DNA of 64,000 nucleotides from Nocardioides oceani (GCF_030412965.1 NZ_JAUHJQ010000004.1:15459-79458); one strand, 5' to 3'. Shown: positions 1 to 9,809, numbered from the stretch's first letter. The notes: a model not told the origin generated them from the letters alone. A program made the numbers and translations.

Positions 1-52
1 CCCGGGCGGGGGGGGGCCCCACGCCCCCCCCCCGCCCCCCCCCCCCCCGGCC
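1..52. repeat. C/G homopolymer tract
   Basis: Almost pure C/G low-complexity DNA with a run of 14 C at 35-48 and a run of G at 8-16. It lies just past the stop codon of flgE, where the next flagellar gene would be expected. No convincing start codon is visible between it and flgE. It may be a slippage-prone spacer, or a poorly resolved contig end. Confidence 0.6.
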
Positions 53-85
53 GGTCAGCGTCTACCGGGGCTCAGCGCCGGGCGA

Positions 86-880
86 TCAGCGCTTGAGGTT
101 GACCAGGTCCTCCAGGACCGAATCGGAGGTCGTGATCACGCGCGAGCTGGCCTGGAAGCCACGCTGGGCGAGGATCAGGTTGGTGAACTCGGCGGCCAGG
201 TCGACGTTGGACATCTCCAGGGCGCCGGCCATGATGTCGCCGCGTCCGGCAGCGCCCGGCGCGCCGAGCTCCGCGGCGCCGGAGTTGGCCGACTGGCGGA
301 AGGACGTCTCGCCGACCTTCTCCAGGCCCATCGGGTTGGTGAACGTCGCGACCGCCAGCTGGCCGAGCGGGGTGCCCACGCCGTTGACGATGCCGGTCAG
401 CGTGCCGTCGCTGCCGATGCTCATCGACTCCAGCTCCTGGGCCGGGTCGATCCGGATCGGGTTGCCGTCGACCCCGATGACACGGGCGCCGGAGGAGGTG
501 ACCAGGTTGCCGTCCCGGTCGAGCGCGAAGGCGCCGGCGCGGGTGTAGAGGCGCTCGCCGCCGGACTCGACCACGAAGAACCCGTCGCCGGAGATCATCA
601 CGTCGGTGGTGCGGCCGGTCGTCTGGGCCGAGCCCTGGCCGAGGTTCGTGGCGGTGGCGGCGAGCTGGACGCCGAGGCCGACCTGGATGGGGTTGGTGCC
701 GCCGCGCTCGGCGTTCGGGCCGGAGGCGCCGGTGAGCATCTGGCTCAGGGTGTCCTGGAAGACGGTGGTGCTCGCCTTGAAGCCGGTGGTGTTGGCGTTG
801 GCGATGTTGTTGCCGGTGACGTCGAGCATCGTCTGGTTGACGCGGAGGCCGCTGATGCCAGCGAAGAGTGAGCGCAGCAC
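86..880 (-). CDS. flgE: Flagellar hook protein FlgE (short type)
   Basis: This 264-residue protein polymerises into the flagellar hook outside the cell. The N-terminus carries the rod/hook signature with NNIANANTTGFK near residues 24-35, and the C-terminus has the matching helix NLILAQRGFQASSRVITTSD. The central part has the FlgE/F/G fold pattern ISGDGFFVV. It is far shorter than enterobacterial FlgE (about 400) but equals the Bacillus subtilis FlgE length, and the order fliK-flgD-flgE is also Bacillus-like, so I call it hook rather than the distal-rod protein FlgG. The start is GTG, preceded by GAAAGGA. It is the last complete gene of the minus-strand basal-body operon at this edge. FlgG is the main alternative name. 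Confidence 0.88.
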   Translation of the reverse strand: MLRSLFAGISGLRVNQTMLDVTGNNIANANTTGFKASTTVFQDTLSQMLTGASGPNAERGGTNPIQVGLGVQLAATATNLGQGSAQTTGRTTDVMISGDGFFVVESGGERLYTRAGAFALDRDGNLVTSSGARVIGVDGNPIRIDPAQELESMSIGSDGTLTGIVNGVGTPLGQLAVATFTNPMGLEKVGETSFRQSANSGAAELGAPGAAGRGDIMAGALEMSNVDLAAEFTNLILAQRGFQASSRVITTSDSVLEDLVNLKR

Positions 881-943
881 GGTGGTGTTCCTTTCGGGGG
901 GTGGTGCTGGGGGTGGTGCCGGGGGGTGGTGCGGGGCGAGCGG

Positions 944-1423
944 TCAGTCGGTGGGTGCAGCAGGGAGCGGTACGTCGGCGGGCACGTCGGTGAGGGCGGC
1001 GGTGGGGGCGGCGTCGCGGACCTGCTGGACGAGGGCCAGCGGGACCTCGGCGCCGTCCACGTCGAGCACCGGGCCGCCGGCCCCGAACGTCACGCCGGTG
1101 ACGGTGCCGGTGGCGGTCGTGCCGTCCTCGCGCCCGTAGGTCACCGCGCGGCCGACCATGCCGCTGGCGCCGAAGGCGAGGGAGGCACCGAGCAGGAGGG
1201 CGGTCTGGTCGGCGACCTCCTGCATCTTCTCCAGCGCGGTGAACTGCGCGGTCTGGGAGAGGAACTGCGAGGAGTCCGTGGGGTTCATCGGGTCCTGGTA
1301 CTTCATCTGCGCCACCATCAGCTGCAGGAACATGTCCTTGTCGGCGGTCGAGCCCGTGCTCGCCGACGGCTGCGGGGCGAAGACGGAGGTCGGGGTGACG
1401 CCCTCGGTCGGGGTGATGCTCAT
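944..1423 (-). CDS. flgD: Flagellar hook assembly scaffold FlgD
   Basis: FlgD is the hook cap that lets FlgE subunits polymerise. The 159-residue product has the diagnostic N-terminal FlgD motif: KDMFLQLMVAQMKYQDP followed by DSSQFLSQTAQF near residues 30-60. The C-terminal half is short and lacks the full Tudor/FnIII part seen in enterobacteria, which is normal for Gram-positive FlgD. I chose the ATG at 1423 because GGAG sits just upstream; a longer reading would overlap fliK unnecessarily. fliK stops 9 bases upstream, so the two are co-transcribed. Confidence 0.88.
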   Translation of the reverse strand: MSITPTEGVTPTSVFAPQPSASTGSTADKDMFLQLMVAQMKYQDPMNPTDSSQFLSQTAQFTALEKMQEVADQTALLLGASLAFGASGMVGRAVTYGREDGTTATGTVTGVTFGAGGPVLDVDGAEVPLALVQQVRDAAPTAALTDVPADVPLPAAPTD

Positions 1424-1431
1424 CGGTCTCC

Positions 1432-2661
1432 TCACAGGGCCAGGTCGACGCGCGAGGACGTCCACCCGGCCGGGTCGTGCGGCACGGTCCGGGGTGTCCC
1501 GGTCCGCTCGGTCGTGGTCGGTGCCGCCGGGTGGGCGGACGCGTCCTGGGGCGCCTGGCGGTCGGGGCGGTCCTCGCCGCCCGCGGCGGCCCCGCCCGTC
1601 TGCTGGCCCATCTGCTGGCCGGTCTGCTGGCCCGTCTGCTGGCCGGCCTGCTGCTCGCCGCCGCCCGCAAGGTCACGCACGGTCACCCGGACGTCGGCGG
1701 GGCCGGAGGTCTGCAGCAGGCGGAGCAGCTCCGCGGAGCCCTCGCCCAGGGCCTGCAGCGCCTCGTGGCCGGCGGCGAGGTGGACCTGCAGGCCGCCGTC
1801 GCGCACGACCAGGTGGACGCGCACCTCGCCGAGGGAGCCTGGGTCCAGGCGCAGCGTCATCCGGTGGGTCCCCTCGCCGGCGCGGGCGAGCTGCTGGACC
1901 GTGTCGGCCAGCTGGCGGCTGACCGGGGCCGGGGGTGACGCGACGCCGGTGTCGCCGGTGGCCGCGGGCGCCGCCGGGGCCTGCGGGGCCACCGCCGCGG
2001 ACAGCCCCGTGGGGGCCGCGGGCGCCGAGGTGGCGGCCACCGGAGCAGCTCCCTCGCCGGCCCGGCTCGCGGGCGGGACCGCCCCGTCGCGCTCGCCGGT
2101 CGCCGGGTGCTGCGCGGGGACCTCCGCGGTGCCCGGCGCCGTGCCTTCGACGGGCCACGGCTCCTCGGCCGCCCGGGACGCGGGCGGTGCGGCCGGGACC
2201 CGGCCCGCTGCGAGCGAGGGCTCGCCGCCGGGCTCGTCCGCGGGCACCTCGGTGACGCCGCCGGCCCCGGGCACACCCGACCCAACCACGGACGCGACCA
2301 TCGACGGAGCACCCAGGGGCGCCGAGGAGGGTTCGACGACCGGGGGCGGCAGGACCAGCGCGGCCTGGAGCGCGGCCAGGGCGGGGTCAACGACGGGCTC
2401 CCCGCCCTCCCCTGCTCGCTCCTCCGCCGAGCCCGCCGGGCCCGCCGAGCCCTCCTCGGCCGCGGCGGCGGGCGGAGCGCCCGGCGGCGTACCGCCGGTG
2501 GGTGACGCGTCGCCGCTCGCGACGAGCGCGGCGAGCAGGGCGGTGAACCCGCCCTCGCCCGTCCCGGCCTCGGCGCCCGTCCGACCGCCGACGGCGGGGA
2601 CCACCGGCGCGGGGCCCGGGGCCGCCGGCGTCGAGCTCGGGAGCGCGGTCGTGGTGCTCAC
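1432..2661 (-). CDS. fliK: Flagellar hook-length control protein FliK
   Basis: FliK is secreted during hook assembly and acts as the ruler that switches export from hook to filament substrates. The 409-residue protein has a long Ala/Pro/Gly-rich disordered N-terminus and the Flg_hook C-terminal domain around residues 255-345, with [17 protein letters not shown] and a following [16 protein letters not shown] strand. Near the C-terminus there is a run of QQTG/QQMG tetrapeptides encoded by 12-bp repeats. The GTG start overlaps the stop of the upstream hydrolase by 4 bases. The low-complexity N-terminus is typical of the family and poorly conserved. Confidence 0.85.
   Translation of the reverse strand: MSTTTALPSSTPAAPGPAPVVPAVGGRTGAEAGTGEGGFTALLAALVASGDASPTGGTPPGAPPAAAAEEGSAGPAGSAEERAGEGGEPVVDPALAALQAALVLPPPVVEPSSAPLGAPSMVASVVGSGVPGAGGVTEVPADEPGGEPSLAAGRVPAAPPASRAAEEPWPVEGTAPGTAEVPAQHPATGERDGAVPPASRAGEGAAPVAATSAPAAPTGLSAAVAPQAPAAPAATGDTGVASPPAPVSRQLADTVQQLARAGEGTHRMTLRLDPGSLGEVRVHLVVRDGGLQVHLAAGHEALQALGEGSAELLRLLQTSGPADVRVTVRDLAGGGEQQAGQQTGQQTGQQMGQQTGGAAAGGEDRPDRQAPQDASAHPAAPTTTERTGTPRTVPHDPAGWTSSRVDLAL
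1595..1654 (-). repeat. 12-bp tandem repeat inside fliK
   Basis: Five imperfect 12-bp units of the form CCCGTCTGCTGG (plus strand) encode the QQTG-type tetrapeptides of FliK. In-frame gain or loss of units would change protein length without a frameshift. Confidence 0.8.
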
Positions 2662-3608
2662 GGGGTTCCTCCCACGGTCGCCAGGACGGACCTGACGTAG
2701 TTCTGGGTCTCGGGGTAGGGCGGGATGCCGCCGTACCGCAGCACCGCCCCGGGCCCGGCGTTGTACGCCGCGAGCGCGAGGTCGGTGCGGCCGAACCGGT
2801 CGAGCAGGTCGCGCACCAGGCGGGCGGCGCCGTCGACGGCCTGGGCCGGGTCGAAGCTGTCGCTGACGCCCAGGCCGCGGGCGGTCGCCGGCATCAGCTG
2901 CATGAGGCCCTGGGCGCCGACCGGGCTCACCGCGTCGGGGCGGTAGCCGGACTCCTGCTTCGCGATCGCCGCCAGCAGCCCCGCGTCGACGCCGTACGTC
3001 GCGGCGGCGCGGTTGAACAGGTCGGCGTACGGCACGGCCGAGACCGGCGCCGAGGCCCGTCCCGAGACGGTGGGCGCCGACTCGGGGAGCACGCGACGGA
3101 TGGCCGTGAGGTCCCCGCTGACCTCGGTGACCCGCACCGACAGTCCCGGCCGCGGCGCCTCGATCATCTTGCCGTCGCCGACGTAGATCGCGATGTGGCT
3201 GACCGGGGAGTTGAACGCCAGGAGGTCGCCGGGCTGGGCCTCCGCGAGCGAGGCCACCGGCCGCCCGGCCTGCGCCTGGTCGCGGGACACGCGGGGCAGG
3301 TCGATGCCGAGGTTGCGGTAGACGAGCTGCACCAGGCCGGAGCAGTCCAGGCCGTTCGCCGGGTCGGTGCCGCCCCAGACGTAGGGGACGCCGAGGTACT
3401 TCTCGGCCTCGGCCACCACGCGCGCGCCGCCCGGCGAGGCAGCCGCCGCGGGCGCGCCGGCAGGGGCGAGGGCGGTCGCGAGCGCGCCGTCCATCGCCGT
3501 GCGGAAGGAGCCGGCGGCGAGCGCCGAGCCCGGCGCGCGAGGGGCGCCGAGCTGGGACAGGACGCCCTGGATCTCCGCCACGCGGCTCGTGACCGCGGTG
3601 ACGCTCAT
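2658..3608 (-). CDS. Fused NlpC/P60 endopeptidase and lytic transglycosylase in the flagellar operon
   Basis: This 316-residue protein joins two peptidoglycan hydrolases. An NlpC/P60 cysteine peptidase covers residues about 60-175, with [12 protein letters not shown] (Cys89) and [10 protein letters not shown] (His138). A lytic transglycosylase (SLT) domain covers about 200-310, with AIAKQESGY (catalytic Glu219), [11 protein letters not shown] and [13 protein letters not shown]. No classical signal peptide is visible, so export through the flagellar apparatus is plausible. It sits between fliJ and fliK with 4-base overlaps on both sides. I infer that it opens the wall for the rod, the job done by FlgJ elsewhere. 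The ATG at 3608 overlaps the fliJ stop. Confidence 0.85.
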   Translation of the reverse strand: MSVTAVTSRVAEIQGVLSQLGAPRAPGSALAAGSFRTAMDGALATALAPAGAPAAAASPGGARVVAEAEKYLGVPYVWGGTDPANGLDCSGLVQLVYRNLGIDLPRVSRDQAQAGRPVASLAEAQPGDLLAFNSPVSHIAIYVGDGKMIEAPRPGLSVRVTEVSGDLTAIRRVLPESAPTVSGRASAPVSAVPYADLFNRAAATYGVDAGLLAAIAKQESGYRPDAVSPVGAQGLMQLMPATARGLGVSDSFDPAQAVDGAARLVRDLLDRFGRTDLALAAYNAGPGAVLRYGGIPPYPETQNYVRSVLATVGGTP

Positions 3609-4063
3609 CGCTCCTCCTCGGTCCGTCGCGTGGCGACCGCGCGGCGCAGCCACTGGCGACCGGCGGCGTCGTCGAGCTCCTTGGCCTCCTCGCGAAGGGC
3701 CTCGGCCCGGCGCGCGTCGGCCCGGCCCTCGAGCAGGCCCTCGACCGCGGAGAGCCGGGTGTGGTCGACCTGCCAGTGCGCGTCGGCTGCGGCGCGGACG
3801 ACCTCGGCGGAGTCGAGCCGCCCGCGGGCGCCGCCGACGGCCGCGCCGAGGGACTGCAGGCTCGCGCGCCGGGCGACGTACGTCGCGGCGTCGGCGGCCG
3901 CGGGGTCCTCGGCCCGCGCCGCGAGCTCGGCCTGCAGAGTGGCGAGCGCGGCGGCGTGCTCCCGCTGCTCCTGCGCGGCTCGCTGGAGGCCCAGCCGGCT
4001 GTCGCGCTCCCGGACCTCGCGGACCCGCGCGACCGCGCGCAGGCCCCGGTCGCGGCTGCTCAC
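3605..4063 (-). CDS. fliJ: Flagellar export chaperone FliJ (probable)
   Basis: FliJ is a small coiled-coil protein that binds the FliI ATPase ring and the export gate. The 152-residue product is almost entirely charged helix (Arg, Glu, Ala), starting [23 protein letters not shown], with no membrane segment. Sequence similarity alone is weak, as is normal for FliJ. The call rests on its coiled-coil character, length and position directly after fliI. The GTG start at 4063 overlaps the fliI stop in a GTGA junction. Confidence 0.75.
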   Translation of the reverse strand: MSSRDRGLRAVARVREVRERDSRLGLQRAAQEQREHAAALATLQAELAARAEDPAAADAATYVARRASLQSLGAAVGGARGRLDSAEVVRAAADAHWQVDHTRLSAVEGLLEGRADARRAEALREEAKELDDAAGRQWLRRAVATRRTEEER

Positions 4064-5367
4064 GGCGCCACCAGGTCGTGGAGGGCCCGCCGGGTGTTCT
4101 CGAGCGGGGTGCTCTCCGACATGGACTGGCGCAGGAACGTGTCGATCCGGCCGGACCGGGCGATGGCGGCGTCGGCGTCGGGGTCGGTGCCGGCGACGTA
4201 GGCACCGATCTCGACCAGCTCCTTGACGTCGCGGTGGGCGGCGAGCATGCGGCGCAGTCGGGTCGCGTCGGCCTGGTGGTCGGCCGAGGTCACCGCGGAG
4301 GTGACGCGGGAGATCGACTCGAGCACGTCGATGCTCGGGAAGTGCCCGGAGGTGGCGAGCCGCCGGGAGAGCACGACGTGGCCGTCGAGGATCGACCGGG
4401 CCGTGTCGCCGACGGGGTCCTGGAGGTCGTCGCCCTCGACGAGGACGGTGTAGAGACCGGTGATCGAGCCGGACGGCGAGGTGCCGGCGCGCTCGAGCAG
4501 CCGCGGCAGCAGCCCGAAGACGCTGGGCGGGTAGCCGCGGGTCGCCGGGGGCTCCCCCGCCGACAGGCCGATCTCGCGCTGGGCCATCGCCACGCGGGTG
4601 AGGCTGTCCATCATCAGCACCACGTGGCGGCCGGCGTCGCGGAACCACTCCGCGATCCGGGTCGCGACGAACGCCGCGCGCAGCCGCTCGACCGGCGGGG
4701 CGTCGGAGGTCGAGACGACCACGACGGAGCGGGCCAGGCCCTCGGGACCGAGGTCGTTCTCGAGGAACTCCCGCACCTCGCGGCCACGCTCGCCGACGAG
4801 CGCGATCACCGAGACCTCCGCGTCCGTGCCGCGGGCGATCATCGAGAGCAGGCTGGACTTGCCGACGCCGGAGCCGGCCATGATGCCGAGCCGCTGGCCA
4901 CGGCCGCAGGGCACGAGCGCGTCGAGCGCGCGCACCCCGAGCCGCAGCTGCTGGTCGATCCGGGGTCGCGAGAGCGCGTCGGGTGCGTCCTGGTCGACGG
5001 TCACCTCGGGCAGGCCCCGGAGGTCGGGGCCACCGTCGATCGGGCGGCCGAGGCCGTCCAGGACGCGGCCGGTCAGCTGCTCCCCCACCCGGATCCGCAG
5101 CGGGCCGCCGGTGTGCCGGACGACCGCACCGACGCCGAGGCCGCGCGTGTCGCCGAGGGGCAGGCAGGTGAGCCCGTCGGTGCTGCTCGCCCCGACCTCG
5201 GCCAGCAGGGGCTGCGGGCCGAGCACTTCGACGAGGTCGCCGACCGCTGCCCGCAGGCCGGTCACGCGCAGGTGCAGGCCGAGCATCTCGTCGACCCGGC
5301 CGAGCACCTCGGGCCGGGTGGCCGCGAGCGCCGGCTCGCGCAGCCCGGCCAGGGCCGCGGCCGTCAC
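4060..5367 (-). CDS. fliI: Flagellum-specific export ATPase FliI
   Basis: FliI energises flagellar type III export together with FliH and FliJ at the base of the rod. The 435-residue protein is an F1-beta-like ATPase. It has a Walker A loop AGSGVGKSS at residues 164-172, the signature [15 protein letters not shown] after it, and [19 protein letters not shown] around the Walker B region, then [15 protein letters not shown]. Length and motif order are standard. The gene overlaps fliH upstream and fliJ downstream by 4 bases each. Confidence 0.96.
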   Translation of the reverse strand: MTAAALAGLREPALAATRPEVLGRVDEMLGLHLRVTGLRAAVGDLVEVLGPQPLLAEVGASSTDGLTCLPLGDTRGLGVGAVVRHTGGPLRIRVGEQLTGRVLDGLGRPIDGGPDLRGLPEVTVDQDAPDALSRPRIDQQLRLGVRALDALVPCGRGQRLGIMAGSGVGKSSLLSMIARGTDAEVSVIALVGERGREVREFLENDLGPEGLARSVVVVSTSDAPPVERLRAAFVATRIAEWFRDAGRHVVLMMDSLTRVAMAQREIGLSAGEPPATRGYPPSVFGLLPRLLERAGTSPSGSITGLYTVLVEGDDLQDPVGDTARSILDGHVVLSRRLATSGHFPSIDVLESISRVTSAVTSADHQADATRLRRMLAAHRDVKELVEIGAYVAGTDPDADAAIARSGRIDTFLRQSMSESTPLENTRRALHDLVAP

Positions 5368-6059
5368 GACAGCACCTCGCGGACCCGCTCGAGGCGTCGG
5401 CGCACCCGCAGGTCGACCACGCTCGCGTCGACCTCCACCATCGCGTCGTCCGGCTCGAGGGTCGGGTCCTCGACGACGTGGACGCCCGCGGCGGCGAGCT
5501 CGGCGGTCGCCGCGGGGTCGAGCAGGCCGGGGTGGAGCCGGGCGACGACGGGGCGGTCGTCCGGGCGCTCGGCCAGCACGCGTCGTACGACGTCGTCGGC
5601 CCGGTCCGGGGAGGACCGCAGCTCGTGGCCGACGAGGGCCTCGGTCAGCTCGCGGGCCAGGTCGACGGCCTGCGCGTGCACGAGCTCCTCGACCACCGCC
5701 GCGCGAGCGGCGAGCTCGGCGGCGGCGCGGCGCAGGCCGGCGAGCACCTGCTGGTGCTCGGCCTCGCGCCGCTGGTCCTCCGCGGCCCGGTCGGCCTCGC
5801 GGCGCGATGCCGCCTCCCGGGCCACCTCCGCGGCCTCGCGACGTCCCTCGGCCCAGCCGACGGCGTACCCCTGGGACTGCGCGGCGCGGCGGGCCGTCTC
5901 GGCCAGCCCGCTGAGCGTCTCCTCCGTGACCCGGTCACCGAGCACCGACCCGGCACCGAACCGGGTCCAGGCGCCGGTGCGCAGCTCGGGGGTGCTGGCG
6001 GCGCGGACGGCCGAGGCCTCCGCCCCGCGCAGCACCGGGGCCTCACTCGACGAACTCAT
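5364..6059 (-). CDS. fliH: Flagellar assembly protein FliH
   Basis: FliH is the stator and negative regulator of the FliI ATPase. The 231-residue product has an Ala/Arg/Glu-rich helical middle (residues about 70-130, many EA and RR pairs) and a C-terminal FliH/YscL-like domain ending in a VDASVVDLRVRRRLERVREVL segment. It overlaps fliG by 17 bases at its start and fliI by 4 at its end. Identity rests mainly on position plus this C-terminal pattern. Confidence 0.85.
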   Translation of the reverse strand: MSSSSEAPVLRGAEASAVRAASTPELRTGAWTRFGAGSVLGDRVTEETLSGLAETARRAAQSQGYAVGWAEGRREAAEVAREAASRREADRAAEDQRREAEHQQVLAGLRRAAAELAARAAVVEELVHAQAVDLARELTEALVGHELRSSPDRADDVVRRVLAERPDDRPVVARLHPGLLDPAATAELAAAGVHVVEDPTLEPDDAMVEVDASVVDLRVRRRLERVREVLS

Positions 6060-7056
6060 CGTCGCCCCCTCGCCGGACCATGATCTGGCCCTGCTCCTCG
6101 AGGTCGCGGATGGTGCGGATGACGGCCTGCTGGGCCTCCTCGACCTGGGCGAGGCGGACCGCGCCGAGCAGCTCGATGTCCTCGACGAGGGTCGCGGACG
6201 CCCGCTCGGACATGTTGCTGGTGATCTTGTCCCGCACCGCCGGCGCGACGCCCTTGAGCGCCAGCGCCAGCTGCGAGCCGTCGACCTGCCGCAGGACCTG
6301 CTGCACGGAGCGGTCGTCGAGCGTCACGACGTCCTCGAACATGAACATCCGGCTGCGCACCTCGTCGGCCAGCTCGGCGTCGAGCGCCTCCAGGCCCTCG
6401 ACGATCTGCCGCTCGGTGGCCCGGTCGGAGCGGTTGATGATGTTGACCAGCGGGTCCACGCCACCGACCCGCGAGACGGTGGTCGGCTGCAGCATCGAGG
6501 AGAGCTTGCGCTCCAGGGTCGCCTCGACGGCCTGGACGATCTCGGGCGAGGTGCGGTCCATGACCGCGATCCGGTGGGCCACGTCGGCCTGCTTGTCCGG
6601 CTCGAGGCTCGCCAGCAGCATCGAGGCCTTGTCGGCCGTCAGGTGGGCGAGCACGAGCGCGATCACCTGCGGGTGCTCGTCGATGATGAACGAGCGCAGC
6701 TGGGCGGGGTCGGCGGCGTGGAGGAACTGGAAGGGCATCTGCACGGCGGCGGCGTTGAGCCGCTCCATGATCTCCGCCGCGCGCTCGGCGCCGAGCGACT
6801 CCTCCAGCAGCTTCTGGGCGTACCCCAGGCCGCCCTGGGCGACGTGGGCCCGCGCCGTCATCAGGTCGCGGAACTCCTCCATGACCGCCTCGCCCTCGGC
6901 GCTGCTGATCGAGTCCAGGCGGGCGATCTCGACCGAGATCGCCTCCACCTCGGGCTCGCTGAGCTGGGCGAGGACCTGCGCGGCCTTCTCCTTGCCGACC
7001 TGGATCAGCAGGACGGCCGCCTTGCGGGCGCCGAGCCCGTTCAACGTCGTGGTCAT
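6043..7056 (-). CDS. fliG: Flagellar motor switch protein FliG
   Basis: FliG forms the rotor ring that couples ion flow through the stator to rotation and helps reverse it. The 337-residue protein shows all three domains: N-terminal MS-ring binding (GARKAAVLLIQVGKEKAAQVL), middle domain with EHPQVIALVLAHL near residues 125-140, and C-terminal torque helix with MFMFEDVVTLDDRSVQQVLR. The charged C-terminal residues that interact with MotA are present (SERASATLVEDIELLG). The ATG overlaps the fliF stop by one base. Confidence 0.96.
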   Translation of the reverse strand: MTTTLNGLGARKAAVLLIQVGKEKAAQVLAQLSEPEVEAISVEIARLDSISSAEGEAVMEEFRDLMTARAHVAQGGLGYAQKLLEESLGAERAAEIMERLNAAAVQMPFQFLHAADPAQLRSFIIDEHPQVIALVLAHLTADKASMLLASLEPDKQADVAHRIAVMDRTSPEIVQAVEATLERKLSSMLQPTTVSRVGGVDPLVNIINRSDRATERQIVEGLEALDAELADEVRSRMFMFEDVVTLDDRSVQQVLRQVDGSQLALALKGVAPAVRDKITSNMSERASATLVEDIELLGAVRLAQVEEAQQAVIRTIRDLEEQGQIMVRRGGDDEFVE

Positions 7057-8636
7057 CAGGGACGCTCCGAGAGCCAGCCGCGCAGCAGCGCGGCGACGTC
7101 GTCGGGCTGGCGCTCGATGAGCTCGGTCAGCTCGTCGCGCAGGTCGTCGGCGCGGCTGGCCTCGGACTCCTCGAGGGCGAGCAGGGCCGGCGACGGCTCG
7201 AGCGCCGCCTGGGCCTGTCGGCGCTCGCGCAGCTGCTCGACGATGTACGTCGTCTCCTCCTCGCGCTGGCGGGCGCGTCGGCGGCTGCGGAAGGCGAGGA
7301 ACACCAGGGCGCCGATGACCAGCAGGCCGATCGCGGCGTTGCGGATCAGCGCGTTGCGGCGGGCGGCGGCCTCCTCGGCCTCCGCCTCCTCCAACGCGGC
7401 CGCGGCCGCCTCCTCGGCGCTGCGGTCGAAGGGCAGGAACGCCACCGAGATGGTGTCGCCCCGCTTGCGGCTGATGCCCGCCGTGCCCATCACCAGGTCG
7501 CGGACGTCGGTCTCGTTGGCCTGCTGGGCCGTCATCGGGTCGACCACGACACCGATGCTCAGCCGCTCGATCGCCCCGGGCGTGGACTCCCGGCGCTCGC
7601 TGCGCGAGCCCACCGCGTTGTCGAGGGTGGTCTCGTTCTTGCGGTAGCTGCCGCTGCCGTCGCCGCCGGCACCCGCCGCGGGGTCCATCTGCCCGTCCGG
7701 GCCGACGACGCCGGTCACGCCGTCGGCCGCCGCCCCGTCGTAGCTCTCGGTGCTCCGGCTGGAGGACAACGGCAGGGCGTCGGCCTCGGAGTCGTACTGC
7801 ACGACCTCGCTGACCGACTTGTCGAAGTCCAGCTCGGCGCTGACCTGGACGGTGGAGTTGCCCACGCCGACGACCCGGTCGAGCATCGACTGGAGCCGGG
7901 CGCGGTACTCCTCCTGGACGTCGGAGACCATCTGCGCCCGCGCCGTCCCGTCCGCGCCGGCGACGCCGCCGGGCGTGGAGAGCACCTTGCCGGTGGCGTC
8001 GGCGACGGTCACCTGCTCGGGCTCGAGGCCGTCGATGCTGGAGGCGACGAGGTTGACGACCGCCTGCACCTGGCCCGGGTCGAGCGTCGAGCCGGTGCGG
8101 GTGCCGACGAGGACCGACGCCGTGGTGGGCGCCTGCTCCTCCTCGAAGACCTGCTTCTCGGGGATCGCGAGGTGGACGAGGGCCGTCTCGACCCCGTCGA
8201 TGGACTCGATCGTCGCGGAGAGCTCGCCCTCCATGGCCCGCTTGTAGTCGGTGCGCTCCTTGAAGTCCGAGGTGGTCAGGCCCTGGTCGTCGAGCAGCGA
8301 GTAGCCGCCCTCCGAGCCGCTGGGCAGCCCCTCCCCGGACATGTCGATGCGGGTGGCGCGGACGACGTCGCGGGGCACCATGATCGTGGTGCCGTCGCCG
8401 GCGAGCTCGTACGGCGTCCCCTGCGCCTCGAGCTGCTCGACCACGGCGCTCGCGTCGGTCGAGGACAGGTCGGAGTAGAGCGGCGCCATGCTGGGCCGGG
8501 CCGCCCACTGGAAGACCAGGAACGCCCCGAGCAGCACGGCGAGCGTGCCGACCACGGCGACGACCTTCTGGCCGGTGGTGAAGGCGGCGAAGCCCTGCTG
8601 GGCGCGCTGGAGGAAGCGGGTGAGGTTCTGCTTCAT
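7056..8636 (-). CDS. fliF: Flagellar MS-ring protein FliF
   Basis: FliF builds the MS ring in the membrane, the first structure of the basal body. The 526-residue protein has a transmembrane helix at about residues 24-45 and a second at about 430-450 (AAIGLLVIGALVFLAF), followed by a basic stretch and a C-terminal tail that binds FliG. The periplasmic part carries YsaF/FliF ring-building motifs such as MAPLYSDLSSTDASAVVEQL and the DPGQVQAVVNLVASSI region. It overlaps fliE upstream and fliG downstream. Confidence 0.96.
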   Translation of the reverse strand: MKQNLTRFLQRAQQGFAAFTTGQKVVAVVGTLAVLLGAFLVFQWAARPSMAPLYSDLSSTDASAVVEQLEAQGTPYELAGDGTTIMVPRDVVRATRIDMSGEGLPSGSEGGYSLLDDQGLTTSDFKERTDYKRAMEGELSATIESIDGVETALVHLAIPEKQVFEEEQAPTTASVLVGTRTGSTLDPGQVQAVVNLVASSIDGLEPEQVTVADATGKVLSTPGGVAGADGTARAQMVSDVQEEYRARLQSMLDRVVGVGNSTVQVSAELDFDKSVSEVVQYDSEADALPLSSSRSTESYDGAAADGVTGVVGPDGQMDPAAGAGGDGSGSYRKNETTLDNAVGSRSERRESTPGAIERLSIGVVVDPMTAQQANETDVRDLVMGTAGISRKRGDTISVAFLPFDRSAEEAAAAALEEAEAEEAAARRNALIRNAAIGLLVIGALVFLAFRSRRRARQREEETTYIVEQLRERRQAQAALEPSPALLALEESEASRADDLRDELTELIERQPDDVAALLRGWLSERP

Positions 8637-8974
8637 CAGACCTGCATCCGCATGATCTCGGTGAACGCCTCGACCGCCTTGTTCCGCACGGCCACCGTGA
8701 CCTGCGTGGTCACCGCCGCCTCGGAGGCGGCGATCGTGTAGTCGTGGATGTTCTGGAGGTCACCGGTCGCGGCCTGCACCGCGAGGTTGTCGGCGGTGCG
8801 CTGCACGCCGTCGAGCCGGTCGAGGCCGTCGACGAGGAAGCTGGAGAACGACGGCCCGTCGGCCGCGTCGGGGCCCTGGGGCCCGCGGGCGTCGACGACC
8901 GACGTGGTCGGGTCGGTGGAGCGGACCTGGGTGAGGTCGAGCGGCACGAAGCCCTCGATGCCGGCGACGCTCAT
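8636..8974 (-). CDS. fliE: Flagellar hook-basal body protein FliE
   Basis: FliE joins the MS ring to the rod. The 112-residue product has the FliE C-terminal pattern: [20 protein letters not shown], then [19 protein letters not shown] and ending [18 protein letters not shown]. This end (VRNKxxEAYxEIMRMQV) is nearly invariant in the family. The ATG at 8974 overlaps the flgC stop. Confidence 0.94.
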   Translation of the reverse strand: MSVAGIEGFVPLDLTQVRSTDPTTSVVDARGPQGPDAADGPSFSSFLVDGLDRLDGVQRTADNLAVQAATGDLQNIHDYTIAASEAAVTTQVTVAVRNKAVEAFTEIMRMQV

Positions 8975-9366
8975 CAGCGGGCCCCGATCTGCAGCGCGCT
9001 GGTGTAGGCGTCCTGGGCGTACTTCGTCGTCTGGACCGACGCCTGGTAGCCGCGCTGGGCGATGATCAGCTGCGACATCTGGCTCGCGAGGTCGGTGGCC
9101 GGCGCACGGACGTAGCCGTCCTCGTCCGCCAGCGGGTTGCCCGGGTCGTGCTCGAGCAGGCCCTCGGGATCGCCGAGCACGATGCCGCGCACGTCGACGC
9201 CGCCCGCGGGGTCCGCACCGGCGACGACCATCTGCGCCTGGAAGGCGTCCTGGTCGGTGGGGACGACCGTGTTGACGTTGGCGATGTTGTGGGCCAGCGC
9301 GTCCAGCCAGGTCTGGTGCATGCCGAGGCTGGAGCCGGCGATGTGCAGGGTGTCGTAGGCGCCCAT
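8974..9366 (-). CDS. flgC: Flagellar basal-body rod protein FlgC
   Basis: FlgC is a proximal rod subunit. The 130-residue protein begins with the rod N-helix, including [22 protein letters not shown], and ends with the FlgC C-helix [23 protein letters not shown]. It lies between flgB and fliE in the canonical order, with start-stop overlaps on both sides. Confidence 0.94.
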   Translation of the reverse strand: MGAYDTLHIAGSSLGMHQTWLDALAHNIANVNTVVPTDQDAFQAQMVVAGADPAGGVDVRGIVLGDPEGLLEHDPGNPLADEDGYVRAPATDLASQMSQLIIAQRGYQASVQTTKYAQDAYTSALQIGAR

Positions 9367-9737
9367 CAGGAGGCACCCGCCGCCGTCTTGACCAGGTCGA
9401 AGCGGTCGCTCATCGCCCGCGTCATCACCTGGTACTGGTACTGGGTCTGCATGGCGGCCATCGCCTCGTGCCGCAGGTCGACGTTGTTCCCGTCGGCGCC
9501 GACCGGGGTCGCCGTCGCGGTGACGCCGAGCGCCGTCCCGCGCTCCAGGGAGCCCGCGTCGCCGGAGAGCACCGACGCACGCAGCGCGGTCTCGAAGTCG
9601 ACGGTGCTGGCCCGGAAGCCGGGGGTGTCGACGTTCGCGATGTTGTCAGCGATCACGTCGCGCCGCAGCGACAGTCCGTCCAGGGTGGTGCCGAGCACGG
9701 TCGAGACCGCGTCGTGGCCGACGGGCGAAAGAGGCAC
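9366..9737 (-). CDS. flgB: Flagellar basal-body rod protein FlgB
   Basis: FlgB is a proximal rod subunit and the first gene of this minus-strand basal-body operon. The 123-residue product has the family motif [20 protein letters not shown] near residues 25-45 and the C-terminal [17 protein letters not shown] stretch. A flagellar-type promoter lies about 75 bases upstream at 9810-9836. Confidence 0.95.
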   Translation of the reverse strand: MPLSPVGHDAVSTVLGTTLDGLSLRRDVIADNIANVDTPGFRASTVDFETALRASVLSGDAGSLERGTALGVTATATPVGADGNNVDLRHEAMAAMQTQYQYQVMTRAMSDRFDLVKTAAGAS

Positions 9738-9809
9738 GGCCGTCCTTCCTCAGGTGTGCCAGTGCCAATCCGTCGGCGTGGGGGGATGAGCGATCCGTGC
9801 TCGCCCTCC

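Noticed and set aside
926-2695. Long plus-strand reading frame opposite flgD and fliK
   Set aside because: Low-complexity Ala/Pro/Arg/Ser-rich translation, antisense to well-supported flagellar genes; typical GC-rich shadow frame.
3499-7647. 1382-codon plus-strand frame opposite fliI-fliF
   Set aside because: Antisense to fliI, fliH, fliG and fliF, each with clear family motifs; composition is that of a mirror frame.
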